Below, piece by piece: positions 1-8,417 of a DNA stretch of 64,000 nucleotides. The notes under the pieces are model-generated. The model was not told the origin of the DNA, made no database searches, and saw nothing but the letters and a program-made list of their open reading frames with translations. Location of the stretch: assembly GCA_964595205.1 (NCBI GenBank), contig CAZQOQ010000013.1:1-64000 (forward strand). The letters are read 5' to 3'. This DNA is from JADKIH01 sp964595205. GTDB taxonomy: Bacteria > Bacteroidota > Bacteroidia > AKYH767-A > 2013-40CM-41-45. The translations under genes and the position numbers were made by a program. The first letter of the stretch is position 1. Each line of letters opens with the position of its first letter.

Positions 1-160
1 GGCTAATCGGCTAATCGGCTAATCGGCTAATCGGCTAATCGGCTAATCGGCTAATCGGCTAATCGGCTAATCGGCTAATCGGCTAATCGGCTAATCGGCT
101 AATCGGCTAATCGGCTAATCGGCTAATCGGCTAATTGGCTAATCAGCTAATCGGCTAATT
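1..160. repeat. Octamer tandem array (GGCTAATC)x20
   Basis: Twenty consecutive 8-bp units start at base 1, so the array probably continues outside the window. The first 16 units are identical; the last four carry single-base changes (GGCTAATT at 129 and 153, AGCTAATC at 145). It stops 34 bp before the helicase start codon and directly abuts the likely -7 promoter element at 170-177. The reverse complement of the unit (GATTAGCC) recurs after gyrB at 51347-51394. Confidence 0.97.
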
Positions 161-169
161 AATAAATCG

Positions 170-177
170 TATCTTCG
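170..177 (+). promoter_or_regulatory. Probable -7 promoter element of the DEAD-box helicase
   Basis: TATCTTCG is one base away from the Bacteroidota -7 consensus TAnnTTTG and lies 17 bp before the ATG. No TTG occurs at the expected -33 spacing; that position falls in the octamer array. The promoter assignment is inferred from pattern and position only. Confidence 0.5.
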
Positions 178-194
178 CACCTTATTAAAAAAAA

Positions 195-1949
195 ATGATT
201 TCTTTCCCCGAATTGGGTGTTGGCGATAACGTTTTAAAAGCCATTAATGAGTTGGGTTTCAAGGAACCAACTCCCATTCAACAACAGGCAATCCCTGTTT
301 TATTAAAAAATGATCGTGATTTTGTTGGTCTTGCTCAAACCGGTACCGGTAAAACTGCCGCCTTTGGCATCCCTCTGCTTGAACTTATTGATCATCCACT
401 GCCTCTGACTCAGGCACTTATCCTCGCACCGACTCGGGAATTATGTGTCCAGATTGCGAAAGACCTGGTTAACTACAGCAAATTCAGTCGCTCGTTAAAC
501 ATTACAGCCGTATATGGTGGTGCCAGCATTTCCACTCAGATGAGGCAGATTAAAAAAGGCACGCAGATCGTCGTTGCCACTCCCGGCCGACTGCTCGATC
601 TCATCAACCGGAATGCTATCAATATGAAATCCATCCGTTATGTCGTTCTCGACGAGGCTGATGAAATGCTGAACATGGGTTTCCAGGAGGACATCGATGA
701 AATTCTCAGTCACCTTCCAAAAGAAAGACGCGTCTGGCTCTTCTCTGCAACGATGCCCCAGGAAGTCAGGACCATTGCGAGCAAATACATGCACAATCCG
801 TTCGAACTGACGATTGGAAAAAAGAATGAAGGCGTCGCCAACATCGAACATTACTATTATGTAATTCATGAACGCGACAGGTACCAGGCCCTGAAAAGAA
901 TCCTCGATTCGATACCGGAAATCTTCGGCATTATCTTCTGCCGCACAAAAATAGACACACAGAAAATTGCCGAGAGTCTCGCCAAAGACGGATACAATGC
1001 CGACTCACTTCATGGCGATTTAACCCAGGCCCAGCGCGACAAAGTAATGGCGCGTTACCGCAGCCATAATCTGGATGTGCTTGTCGCCACCGACGTAGCC
1101 GCACGCGGAATCGACGTAAACGATATCACACACGTTATTCATTATAATCTTCCTGACGAACCCGAAAGCTACACCCACAGGAGCGGTCGCACCGCCCGCG
1201 CAGGCAAATCAGGTGTCTCGGTTGCGCTCGTGAACATCCGTGAAATAGATAAGATACGGTTCATCGAGAAAAAACTGAATGCTAAAATTCATCTTGCAAG
1301 AATTCCTGATGCTGTCCAGATTTGTGAACAGCAACTCATGAACCTTGTTAAAAAAATTCATCACGTAAGCGTAAATGAAAAGGGAATTTCCAAGTATCTT
1401 CAACCTGTATTTGATGAATTAGGAGATCTCAGCAAAGAGGAATTGATCAAACGAATCGTCAGCATTGAATTCAATCGCTTCCTTGATGCTTACAGGCAGG
1501 CTCCCGATTTAAATGTGGATCTTGCACACCAGGGAAAGAGTTCTAACGGTTATCGCTCAGGTGAACCGAGACTGTTCATCAATCTGGGATCAATGGATGG
1601 TCTCAACGAAGGATCCATGAGAGATTATGTTTCCGAAATAACCGGAATCGCTTCTAAAGATATAGGCCGAATTGATGTGAAAGGAGTCTATTCATTCATT
1701 GATCTGCCCCAGGAAAAACTTGCCAAAGCAATGACGGCTTTTGAAGGCGAAGTTTTTCAGACAAGAAAAGTAAGAACCGAATTATCCGGACAGGAGTCTC
1801 GAAAGAAATCTTCCTCCGGCAAACCATCCTGGAAAGATAAAAAGCCACATCGTAAAGGCAGTGGCAGCGGAAGCAAGACTTCATCAAGGGGATGGAATGA
1901 AAAGAGTTCGTTTAAAAAGAAAGAATCGTACAAAAAAGACAGATGGTAA
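195..1949 (+). CDS. deaD: DEAD-box ATP-dependent RNA helicase (DeaD/CsdA type)
   Basis: A 584-residue superfamily 2 RNA helicase, expected to unwind structured RNA in the cytoplasm during ribosome assembly, mRNA turnover or cold adaptation. The complete motif set is visible: Q motif (FKEPTPIQQ, about 22-30), Walker A AQTGTGKT (47-54), PTREL, TPGRLLD, DEAD (153-156), SAT (184-186), the ATDVAARGID motif and HRSGRTARAG. After the helicase core comes a DbpA-type RNA-binding domain (about 455-530, starting RLFINLG) and a Lys/Ser/Gly-rich basic tail, as in CsdA/DbpA-like proteins. The start is the first in-frame ATG after the promoter-like element, preceded by an A-run. It stands alone, 74 bp upstream of the desaturase. 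The symbol is by family resemblance; Bacteroidota carry several paralogues, so the exact role is uncertain. Confidence 0.93.
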   Translation: MISFPELGVGDNVLKAINELGFKEPTPIQQQAIPVLLKNDRDFVGLAQTGTGKTAAFGIPLLELIDHPLPLTQALILAPTRELCVQIAKDLVNYSKFSRSLNITAVYGGASISTQMRQIKKGTQIVVATPGRLLDLINRNAINMKSIRYVVLDEADEMLNMGFQEDIDEILSHLPKERRVWLFSATMPQEVRTIASKYMHNPFELTIGKKNEGVANIEHYYYVIHERDRYQALKRILDSIPEIFGIIFCRTKIDTQKIAESLAKDGYNADSLHGDLTQAQRDKVMARYRSHNLDVLVATDVAARGIDVNDITHVIHYNLPDEPESYTHRSGRTARAGKSGVSVALVNIREIDKIRFIEKKLNAKIHLARIPDAVQICEQQLMNLVKKIHHVSVNEKGISKYLQPVFDELGDLSKEELIKRIVSIEFNRFLDAYRQAPDLNVDLAHQGKSSNGYRSGEPRLFINLGSMDGLNEGSMRDYVSEITGIASKDIGRIDVKGVYSFIDLPQEKLAKAMTAFEGEVFQTRKVRTELSGQESRKKSSSGKPSWKDKKPHRKGSGSGSKTSSRGWNEKSSFKKKESYKKDRW

Positions 1950-2023
1950 GAACACTTTTGAATTCATTCACAAAAATTGAGATTCATCTGTTCGTATCAC
2001 ACAATAATTTTTAATAAATTATT

Positions 2024-3100
2024 ATGGCAGGAATAAAATTTAATGGCAATAGTTCGGCATTTTACATAGACCTGAAAACCCGGGTTGACGCATATTTCCG
2101 TGAACATAAAATTGATCAGCATGGCAACTTCAAAATTTATCTGAAATCTGCCTTCTACATTATTTCATTCCTTGCCTGTTACACAGTGCTTGTTTTCTTT
2201 ACCCCTTCCACCTTAATATCCATCCTGCTTTGTATCGTATTCGGCTTACTCACAGCCGGCATAGGTTTCAACGTAATGCATGATGGAGGTCACGGAAGTT
2301 ATTCTCCAAAAAAGGTTGTGAACAAAGTCGCCGCCTTATCGCTCAATTTTTTAGGCGGAAGTTCTTTCCTGTGGAACATTAAACACAACATGATTCATCA
2401 TACATTCACTAACATCGATGGACATGATGACGACATATTGAACGAGCCGTTTCTTCGTTTGTGTAAGTCGCAGAAGAGAAAATTCTATCATCGCTTTCAG
2501 TATATTTACTGGGTGTTTGTTTATGGATTGATGTACTTCGGCTGGGTTTTCATTCTCGATATCATGAAGTACTTTAGGAGAAGCATTGCTGCAAAAAATA
2601 ACATCCATTTCAATTTCAAAACACATGTCGGTTTCTGGCTAACAAAGGCTTTCTACATTTTCATGTTCATCGTACTGCCTCTGCAGTTTGTTCACTGGTA
2701 TGCTTTCCTGATCGGATTTGGAATCTGGGTTTACACCACCGGCCTTGTAACAAGCATCGTTTTCCAGCTTGCTCATGCCGTTGAAGAGACAAACTTCATA
2801 GACGCAAAAACCGGTGATCTCGAAAACGACTGGGCCGTCCACCAGGTCCTGACCACTGCTAATTTCGGATCACGCAGCAAATTGCTGTCATTCTTCACCG
2901 GCGGCCTCAACCAGCAGGTTGAACATCACCTTTTTCCGAGAATTTCACACATTCACTATCCTAAATTGAGTCCCATCGTAAAGGCTACCTGTCAATCGCA
3001 TGGACTTGTCTATTTAGAACAGCCTACTTTTTTTCATGCTTTTGTTTCGCATGTGAAGTATTTATATCGGCTGGGGAGGAAAGAACCTGCCATTAATTAG
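2024..3100 (+). CDS. Membrane fatty acid desaturase (FADS superfamily)
   Basis: A 358-residue integral membrane di-iron desaturase that introduces a double bond into acyl chains (acyl-CoA or lipid-linked) at the inner membrane. All three histidine boxes are present: HDGGH (86-90), HNMIHH (121-126) and QQVEHH (297-302). The Q in the third box is typical of front-end (delta-5/delta-6-like) and related bacterial lipid desaturases. Hydrophobic segments lie around 42-85, 160-182 and 207-250. There is no fused cytochrome b5 domain, so a separate ferredoxin or cytochrome should supply electrons. The stop codon TAG falls inside the first unit of an ATTAATTAG-type octamer repeat. Substrate and double-bond position cannot be read from sequence. 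Confidence 0.9.
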   Translation: MAGIKFNGNSSAFYIDLKTRVDAYFREHKIDQHGNFKIYLKSAFYIISFLACYTVLVFFTPSTLISILLCIVFGLLTAGIGFNVMHDGGHGSYSPKKVVNKVAALSLNFLGGSSFLWNIKHNMIHHTFTNIDGHDDDILNEPFLRLCKSQKRKFYHRFQYIYWVFVYGLMYFGWVFILDIMKYFRRSIAAKNNIHFNFKTHVGFWLTKAFYIFMFIVLPLQFVHWYAFLIGFGIWVYTTGLVTSIVFQLAHAVEETNFIDAKTGDLENDWAVHQVLTTANFGSRSKLLSFFTGGLNQQVEHHLFPRISHIHYPKLSPIVKATCQSHGLVYLEQPTFFHAFVSHVKYLYRLGRKEPAIN

Positions 3101-3120
3101 TTAATTCGTTGATTCGTTGA
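3093..3120. repeat. AT-rich octamer repeat, left arm
   Basis: About 3.5 units of an 8-bp repeat (TTAATTAG, TTAATTCG, TTGATTCG, TTGA) start in the last codons of the desaturase. The series is complementary to the octamers at 3233-3266, so the two can pair around the G-rich array between them. Confidence 0.8.
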
Positions 3121-3198
3121 TTGGGAGGTTGGGAGGTTGGGAGGTTGGGAGGTTGGGTGGTTGGGAGGTTGGGAGGTTGGGAGGTTGGGAGGTTGGGA
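3121..3198. repeat. G-rich octamer tandem array (TTGGGAGG)x9.75
   Basis: Nine complete 8-bp units plus six bases; only the fifth differs (TTGGGTGG). GGG runs recur every 8 bp separated by 5 bp, which satisfies the G3-N(1-7) pattern for G-quadruplex formation on the plus strand. It lies between the desaturase stop and the glnN promoter region. Confidence 0.95.
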
Positions 3199-3232
3199 TA
3201 TTACCTAAATTCATTACTTTATTAATCATCAA

Positions 3233-3266
3233 ATTAACGAATTAACTAATTAACGAATTAACTAAT
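3233..3266. repeat. AT-rich octamer repeat, right arm
   Basis: Four 8-bp units alternate ATTAACGA and ATTAACTA. The reverse complement matches the repeat at 3093-3120, giving a long imperfect inverted repeat with the G-rich array in its loop. Confidence 0.8.
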
Positions 3267-3355
3267 TATCACATTTTTCTTACACACCCCCCCTAAAAGT
3301 AAGTCACCGTTAAAAAAAAGTACAGATTTCTATAACTCCCCCCTATTTTTTGACG

Positions 3356-3363
3356 TACATTTG
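3356..3363 (+). promoter_or_regulatory. Probable -7 promoter element of glnN
   Basis: TACATTTG is an exact match to TAnnTTTG, 29 bp before the glnN ATG. No clear TTG sits 19-21 bp upstream, so the -33 element is weak or an activator may be needed. Confidence 0.5.
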
Positions 3364-3392
3364 GCAAAAATCTAATTATAATTTTAAAATTT

Positions 3393-5582
3393 ATGTCAAA
3401 CAACCGTTTCAGAGCAGTAGATATTGCTCAAAGCCGTACTTCGGTGAGGGTAACACCCCCATCCAGCAAAATTTCTGAATATTATGGGACCAATGTCTTT
3501 AATAAAGAAGCAATGCAGAAGTACCTGCAACGGGACGCCTATAAGGCCGTTATTGCCGCAATCGACCATGGTGAAATTGTAGACAGAAAAATGGCCGAAC
3601 AGATCGCCCTTGGAATGAAAGAATGGGCGAATTCGAAAGGAGCCACACATTATACTCACTGGTTTCAGCCACTTACGGGACTGACAGCAGAAAAACACGA
3701 TTCTTTTTTCGAATTACACGATGGTAAGGCCATTGAGTTTTTTTCGGGAAATGCTCTCGCTCAGCAGGAACCTGACGCATCCAGCTTTCCAAGCGGAGGC
3801 ATTAGAAATACATTCGAAGCCCGTGGTTATACAGCATGGGATCCGAGCTCACCTGCATTCATCATTGAAATCGCCGGCGGTAAAACACTCTGCATTCCGA
3901 CAATCTTCGTGTCATATACCGGCGAAACGCTCGACTATAAAGCTCCCTTGTTAAAGGCACTTCACATGCTCGATAAAGCAGCGGTCGATGTATGCCAGTA
4001 CTTCGATAAGGACGTCACGAAAGTATTTGCTACGCTTGGTGTTGAACAGGAATATTTCCTGGTCGATACAGCGCTGCTGAATTCCAGACCGGATTTACAG
4101 ATAACCGGCCGGACATTGTTCGGGCATTCGCCTGCAAAGGGCCAGCAACTGGAAGATCATTACTTCGGATCGATTCCCGAGCGCGTCTATTCGTTCATGC
4201 TCGACTTCGAAACAGAGGCATACAAACTCGGCATTCCATTGAAGACCCGGCACAACGAGGTTGCGCCAAGCCAGTTCGAATGTGCACCGGTTTTTGAAGA
4301 GATCAATCTCGCCGTCGATCATAATGCATTGCTGATGGACATGATGGACAAGGTAGCACGCCGTCATAATTTCAAAGTTCTTCTTCATGAGAAACCTTAT
4401 GCAGGGATCAACGGTAGCGGTAAACACAACAACTGGAGTCTCGGTACAAACACCGGCAAGAACCTCCTGTCGCCAGGAAGCACACCAAAAAGCAACCTGA
4501 TGTTCCTGACGTTTTTCGTCAATACCATCCAGGCTGTTTTCAAACACGCAGACCTGCTTCGTGCAAGCATTGCATCTGCAAGCAACGATCACAGGCTTGG
4601 TGCGAACGAAGCTCCGCCGGCAATCATGTCGATCTTTCTTGGGGGACAGCTTACAAAGGTTCTCGATGAGATCGTTCAGTCGGTAAACGAAAAAAAAATG
4701 TCGCCCGACGAAAAGACGGCTCTCAAACTGAATATCGGAAAGATTCCTGAAATTCTTCTGGATAATACTGACCGTAACCGTACATCACCATTTGCTTTCA
4801 CCGGAAATAAATTTGAATTCCGCGCGGTTGGCTCCTCCGCCAACTGTTCCAATGCAATGATGGTGCTTAATACGATCGTGGCGAACCAGCTCAACCTGTT
4901 CAAGAAAGAAGTGGATACGCATATCGAAAAAGGTGTTAAGAAAGACGAAGCCATTCTCAAAGTTCTTCGGCAATACATCGTCGAATCGGCAAACATCCGT
5001 TTTGAAGGAAATGGTTACGGAGAAGAATGGATGAAAGAAGCAAAGAAACGCGGACTATCGAATATTCAGACCACACCGCTTGCATTGGATGCATACGTAT
5101 CAAAATCTTCGCTCAGGTTATTCGAAGAGATGAATATTTTCAGTCACCGCGAGGCTGAAGCCCGGCACGAAATCATGCTGGAGACTTACATTAAAAAAAT
5201 CCAGATCGAGTCGCGGGTGATGGGCGATCTTGTTATCAATCACATCCTGCCTCCGGCTATGAAGTATCAGACCAACCTGGCTAAAAACGCAAAGGCATTG
5301 AGTGAGATAAACGTTCCGGCTGAATCCTATCAGACACAAATCGAAATGATCAATGCAATCAGCCAGCATATCAATGTGATCCGCACAAAAGTGAATGAGA
5401 TGATCGAAGCGAGAAAAAAAGCGAATAAAATTGAGAATGTGCGTGAAAAAGCGATCGCTTATTGCGACAAAGTGAAGCCATATTTTGACATCATACGTGA
5501 ACATGTCGATAAACTCGAAATGATCGTTGATGATGAATTATGGCCAATGGCAAAATACAGGGAACTGGTAACGATCCGCTGA
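3393..5582 (+). CDS. glnN: Glutamine synthetase type III (GSIII)
   Basis: A 729-residue protein with the length and motifs of GSIII, the large glutamine synthetase typical of Bacteroidota and some cyanobacteria. It makes glutamine from glutamate, ammonia and ATP in the cytoplasm and is the main ammonia-assimilating enzyme. Visible signatures: VEQEYFLVD (metal-ligand Glu region, about 217-225), EVAPSQFE (about 289-296), NGSGKHNNWS (about 340-349, catalytic-domain motif) and a RLGANEAPPA segment (about 399-408) that replaces the GSI ATP-binding signature. GSIII assembles as a dodecamer. The start is the ATG at 3393, downstream of an exact -7 element. Transcription ends at the strong hairpin at 5619. 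It is probably monocistronic; no PII gene or ammonium transporter is adjacent. Confidence 0.95.
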   Translation: MSNNRFRAVDIAQSRTSVRVTPPSSKISEYYGTNVFNKEAMQKYLQRDAYKAVIAAIDHGEIVDRKMAEQIALGMKEWANSKGATHYTHWFQPLTGLTAEKHDSFFELHDGKAIEFFSGNALAQQEPDASSFPSGGIRNTFEARGYTAWDPSSPAFIIEIAGGKTLCIPTIFVSYTGETLDYKAPLLKALHMLDKAAVDVCQYFDKDVTKVFATLGVEQEYFLVDTALLNSRPDLQITGRTLFGHSPAKGQQLEDHYFGSIPERVYSFMLDFETEAYKLGIPLKTRHNEVAPSQFECAPVFEEINLAVDHNALLMDMMDKVARRHNFKVLLHEKPYAGINGSGKHNNWSLGTNTGKNLLSPGSTPKSNLMFLTFFVNTIQAVFKHADLLRASIASASNDHRLGANEAPPAIMSIFLGGQLTKVLDEIVQSVNEKKMSPDEKTALKLNIGKIPEILLDNTDRNRTSPFAFTGNKFEFRAVGSSANCSNAMMVLNTIVANQLNLFKKEVDTHIEKGVKKDEAILKVLRQYIVESANIRFEGNGYGEEWMKEAKKRGLSNIQTTPLALDAYVSKSSLRLFEEMNIFSHREAEARHEIMLETYIKKIQIESRVMGDLVINHILPPAMKYQTNLAKNAKALSEINVPAESYQTQIEMINAISQHINVIRTKVNEMIEARKKANKIENVREKAIAYCDKVKPYFDIIREHVDKLEMIVDDELWPMAKYRELVTIR

Positions 5583-5618
5583 TTCGTTTCCCTGTTAAAT
5601 CGTTAATTAATTAGCTAT

Positions 5619-5661
5619 GAACGATGAACAATATTTGAATTTGTTCATCGTTCTTTTTTTT
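5619..5661 (+). terminator. Rho-independent terminator after glnN
   Basis: A perfect 12-bp stem (GAACGATGAACA at 5619-5630 pairing with 5642-5653) and an 11-nt loop, followed by eight T residues. Confidence 0.9.
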
Positions 5662-5794
5662 ATCTGAACTCCATGACAGAAGACAATGAATAATTCAAAT
5701 TTAAAATCCCGTTTTAATCTTTGTTATCAGCGAAATTCTTGTTTTCTTTGTCTTTAGGGTAAATATTAATTCCCAAAATTCAAGCAGACAAAAA

Positions 5795-8257
5795 ATGAAA
5801 ATTATTCTCAGAGTCTTTTTTTCTTTCCTGTTGATTTTTCCTGCATCCATCGTGCTTGCACAACGCACGCCGCTCATGCAAGCCGACCTGGCATTTGCAA
5901 AAGGCGACTATTACGATGCTTCAACGCTTTACAAAAAAGCCTTTACCAAAGAGAAAAATAAAGTGAAGCGGGCTGAGATCATCTACAAAGTTGCAGAATC
6001 ATACCGCCTTACGAACGATTATAAAAACCAGGAGGTCTGGTATGCCAAAGCCATCAAGGCCAACTTCAAGGATCCTGAAGCCATCTTGCGTTATGCCGAT
6101 GCATTAAAGATGAATGGCAAATATGACGAAGCCATTGTTCAGTACACAAACTTCAAAAAAGTTGCCTCCGAAGACCCGCGCGGTGAACTCGGCATTCAGG
6201 CGAGCACTGAAGCACAGAAATGGAAGGATAAACCCACCCGTTATAAGCTGGAAAATGTGTCGCCGATCAACACAAAGTATTCTGATTTCGGAGTAACATA
6301 TTCGAATAAAGACCGGAGGCATATTATCTTCAGTTCTGCCCGCCAGGAATCGGAAGGAAAGAATAACGACGGATGGACCGGAGAAAAATTCCAGGACCTT
6401 TTTGAGGCTACCGTAGATAAAAAAGGAAAGTGGAGCTCGCCTAAACCAATCCTCGAGCCTGTTAACACCACTGCCAGCGAGGGTGGTACCGCCATGGATG
6501 CAAAAGGAAGCGATTTATATTTCACCCGATGCGAAACCGAGAAAGGAAAAGTAGGCATTTGTGAGATCTACTATACTAAAAGGAAGGGCGCTACCTGGGA
6601 TGATCCAAAATTGATCGTTTTGGCTCCGGACAGCTTCACAGTTGGCCATCCGGCATTAAGCAGTGACGAACAAACTCTTTATTTTTCTTCCGATATGCCT
6701 AACGGTTTCGGAGGCAAGGATATCTGGATTACCAAATATGACAAGAAGACAAAAGAATGGGGTAAGCCGGTAAATGCCGGAAACAAGATCAATACCGAGT
6801 TCGATGAATTGTTTCCATACATTTCATCAGACAACACTCTTTATTTCTCTTCCAAAGGTCATATCGGCATGGGTGGGCTGGATGTCTTCATGGCCAAGCA
6901 GACAAACGGACTCTTTGAAGATGCTGTAAATTTAAAATATCCCATTAACAGTTCTCACGACGACTTCGCTTTTATTATTGACGAAGTAGCAGGCGACAAG
7001 GGTTTTCTAAGTTCTGACCGTGAAGGCGGAAAAGGAGGAGACGACATTTATACATGGTACCTTCCGCCATTGGTCTTTACCGTCTCCGGAAAGGTTATCG
7101 ACGCAGATACAAGAGCAAATATCGAAGGAGCGACAATAGAAATGTTTGGCAGCGACGGCTCTTCGGTACCTTTCAAGACTGACAAGACAGGTGCATATAA
7201 ATTCGACCTTAAGCCTGAGACCTCTTACAAGGTATCCGCAACCATGTCGAATTACCTGAATAAATATCTTGAAGTGTCTACCGTAGGACTGGAACAATCG
7301 AAGGATTTTATCGGTGATTTCGATTTTGCATTGCGTTCAACGTTACGGGCCATCGAATTGCCGGATATTTATTACGACCTCGCCAAATGGGACCTGCGTC
7401 CTGAATCCAAAGCCGCCTTGGACGATCTGCTCCAGACCCTTGAAGATAATCCGACAATCGTTATCGAACTCGGTTCACATACCGATTCACGCCCTATTCC
7501 AATGACCAATGATACACTCTCTGCCCGCCGTGCCGAGTCTGTCGTCAATTATCTTATTCAAAAGGGTGTTCCAAAAGAACGCCTGGATTATCATGGTTAT
7601 GGCGCACATGAGCCACGGATTCTCACCAAGGACAAGGGAAGTTTTCATGCAGGAGACACACTGAATGACGAGTTTATTAATAAACTAAAAAACAACAAGC
7701 TTAAGGAAGAAGCGCATCAGTTGAATCGCCGGACCGAGTTTAAGGTTTTACGTACAAATTACGTGAAAGGACAATCGGCGATCGACAATATCAATCTTGA
7801 AAAACCGGCGGAATCGATGATCGATTCTTCTGATGCAACCAGGAAAGCAGTGGAAGATGCAGCAGTAGCTACTCAGGTTGATGTAAAAGAGGCGCCTCAT
7901 TCTGATACTGCCACAACTAAAGAAACAACACCATCCGGCCCGGGTGAAATTTACATCGCTAAAAAAGGTGATACTTTCTTTTCGATTTCGAAAAAGAATA
8001 ACATGACTGTCAAAGACCTGAAAACACTCAACGGACTAAAAGGTGAAACACTTTTTGAAGGAATGGAATTAAAAGTAACTATGGGTGGGGATTATACAGA
8101 GTACGACAAGAAATTCTATACACTTGAAAAAGGCGAAGACAGCTGGTCTGCCGTTGCGAAAAAGCTGGAGATGAAAACCGGTGATCTTAAGAAATTAAAT
8201 AAAGGCGTCGACGAAGATACATTCCGTCCGGGAAAGAAAATTCGTGTAAAACAGTAG
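5795..8257 (+). CDS. PorE-like OmpA/PD40 envelope protein with two extra LysM domains
   Basis: An 820-residue exported protein. Order of parts: signal peptide (1-22, ending VLA-Q), TPR-like helices (about 24-135), a PD40/TolB-like beta-propeller (about 160-420, repeated LYFSSD/DIW motifs), a carboxypeptidase-regulatory-like beta sandwich (about 428-500), an OmpA C-terminal peptidoglycan-binding domain (about 519-650, with GSHTDSR and LNRRTEF) and two LysM domains (about 718-765 and 770-818). The TPR-propeller-CRD-OmpA order is that of PorE, the T9SS component that anchors the PorKLMN machinery to peptidoglycan. PorE normally ends after OmpA, so the LysM pair is an addition that should strengthen cell-wall binding. 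It is flanked by terminators on both sides, hence monocistronic. Whether it serves T9SS or is a structural paralogue is inference. Confidence 0.82.
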   Translation: MKIILRVFFSFLLIFPASIVLAQRTPLMQADLAFAKGDYYDASTLYKKAFTKEKNKVKRAEIIYKVAESYRLTNDYKNQEVWYAKAIKANFKDPEAILRYADALKMNGKYDEAIVQYTNFKKVASEDPRGELGIQASTEAQKWKDKPTRYKLENVSPINTKYSDFGVTYSNKDRRHIIFSSARQESEGKNNDGWTGEKFQDLFEATVDKKGKWSSPKPILEPVNTTASEGGTAMDAKGSDLYFTRCETEKGKVGICEIYYTKRKGATWDDPKLIVLAPDSFTVGHPALSSDEQTLYFSSDMPNGFGGKDIWITKYDKKTKEWGKPVNAGNKINTEFDELFPYISSDNTLYFSSKGHIGMGGLDVFMAKQTNGLFEDAVNLKYPINSSHDDFAFIIDEVAGDKGFLSSDREGGKGGDDIYTWYLPPLVFTVSGKVIDADTRANIEGATIEMFGSDGSSVPFKTDKTGAYKFDLKPETSYKVSATMSNYLNKYLEVSTVGLEQSKDFIGDFDFALRSTLRAIELPDIYYDLAKWDLRPESKAALDDLLQTLEDNPTIVIELGSHTDSRPIPMTNDTLSARRAESVVNYLIQKGVPKERLDYHGYGAHEPRILTKDKGSFHAGDTLNDEFINKLKNNKLKEEAHQLNRRTEFKVLRTNYVKGQSAIDNINLEKPAESMIDSSDATRKAVEDAAVATQVDVKEAPHSDTATTKETTPSGPGEIYIAKKGDTFFSISKKNNMTVKDLKTLNGLKGETLFEGMELKVTMGGDYTEYDKKFYTLEKGEDSWSAVAKKLEMKTGDLKKLNKGVDEDTFRPGKKIRVKQ

Positions 8258-8274
8258 CTTCATTGTATCATATT

Positions 8275-8306
8275 AAAGCGTTCCGCCACGTGCGGAGCGC
8301 TTTTTG
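8275..8306 (+). terminator. Rho-independent terminator after the PorE-like gene
   Basis: A 12-bp stem with one G-T wobble (AAAGCGTTCCGC pairing with GCGGAGCGCTTT) around CACGT, ending in a T-rich tract. The octamer array begins 16 bp later. Confidence 0.85.
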
Positions 8307-8321
8307 TTTTATATGATCAAA

Positions 8322-8417
8322 CAATAAAACAATAAAACAATAAAACAATAAAACAATAAAACAATAAAACAATAAAACAATAAAACAATAAAACAATAAA
8401 ACAATAAAACAATAAAA
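8322..8417. repeat. Octamer tandem array (CAATAAAA)x12 abutting purM
   Basis: Twelve perfect 8-bp copies with no variation. The last copy ends at 8417 and the TTG start codon of purM begins at 8418. The array therefore fills nearly the whole space between the upstream terminator and purM and must contain its leader and probably its promoter. Confidence 0.97.

Noticed and set aside
1..160. CRISPR array
   Set aside because: The repeats are contiguous 8-mers with no spacers, and no cas genes are present in the window.
4095..4592. 165-codon minus-strand frame inside glnN
   Set aside because: Shadow of the strongly conserved GSIII coding strand; no independent support.
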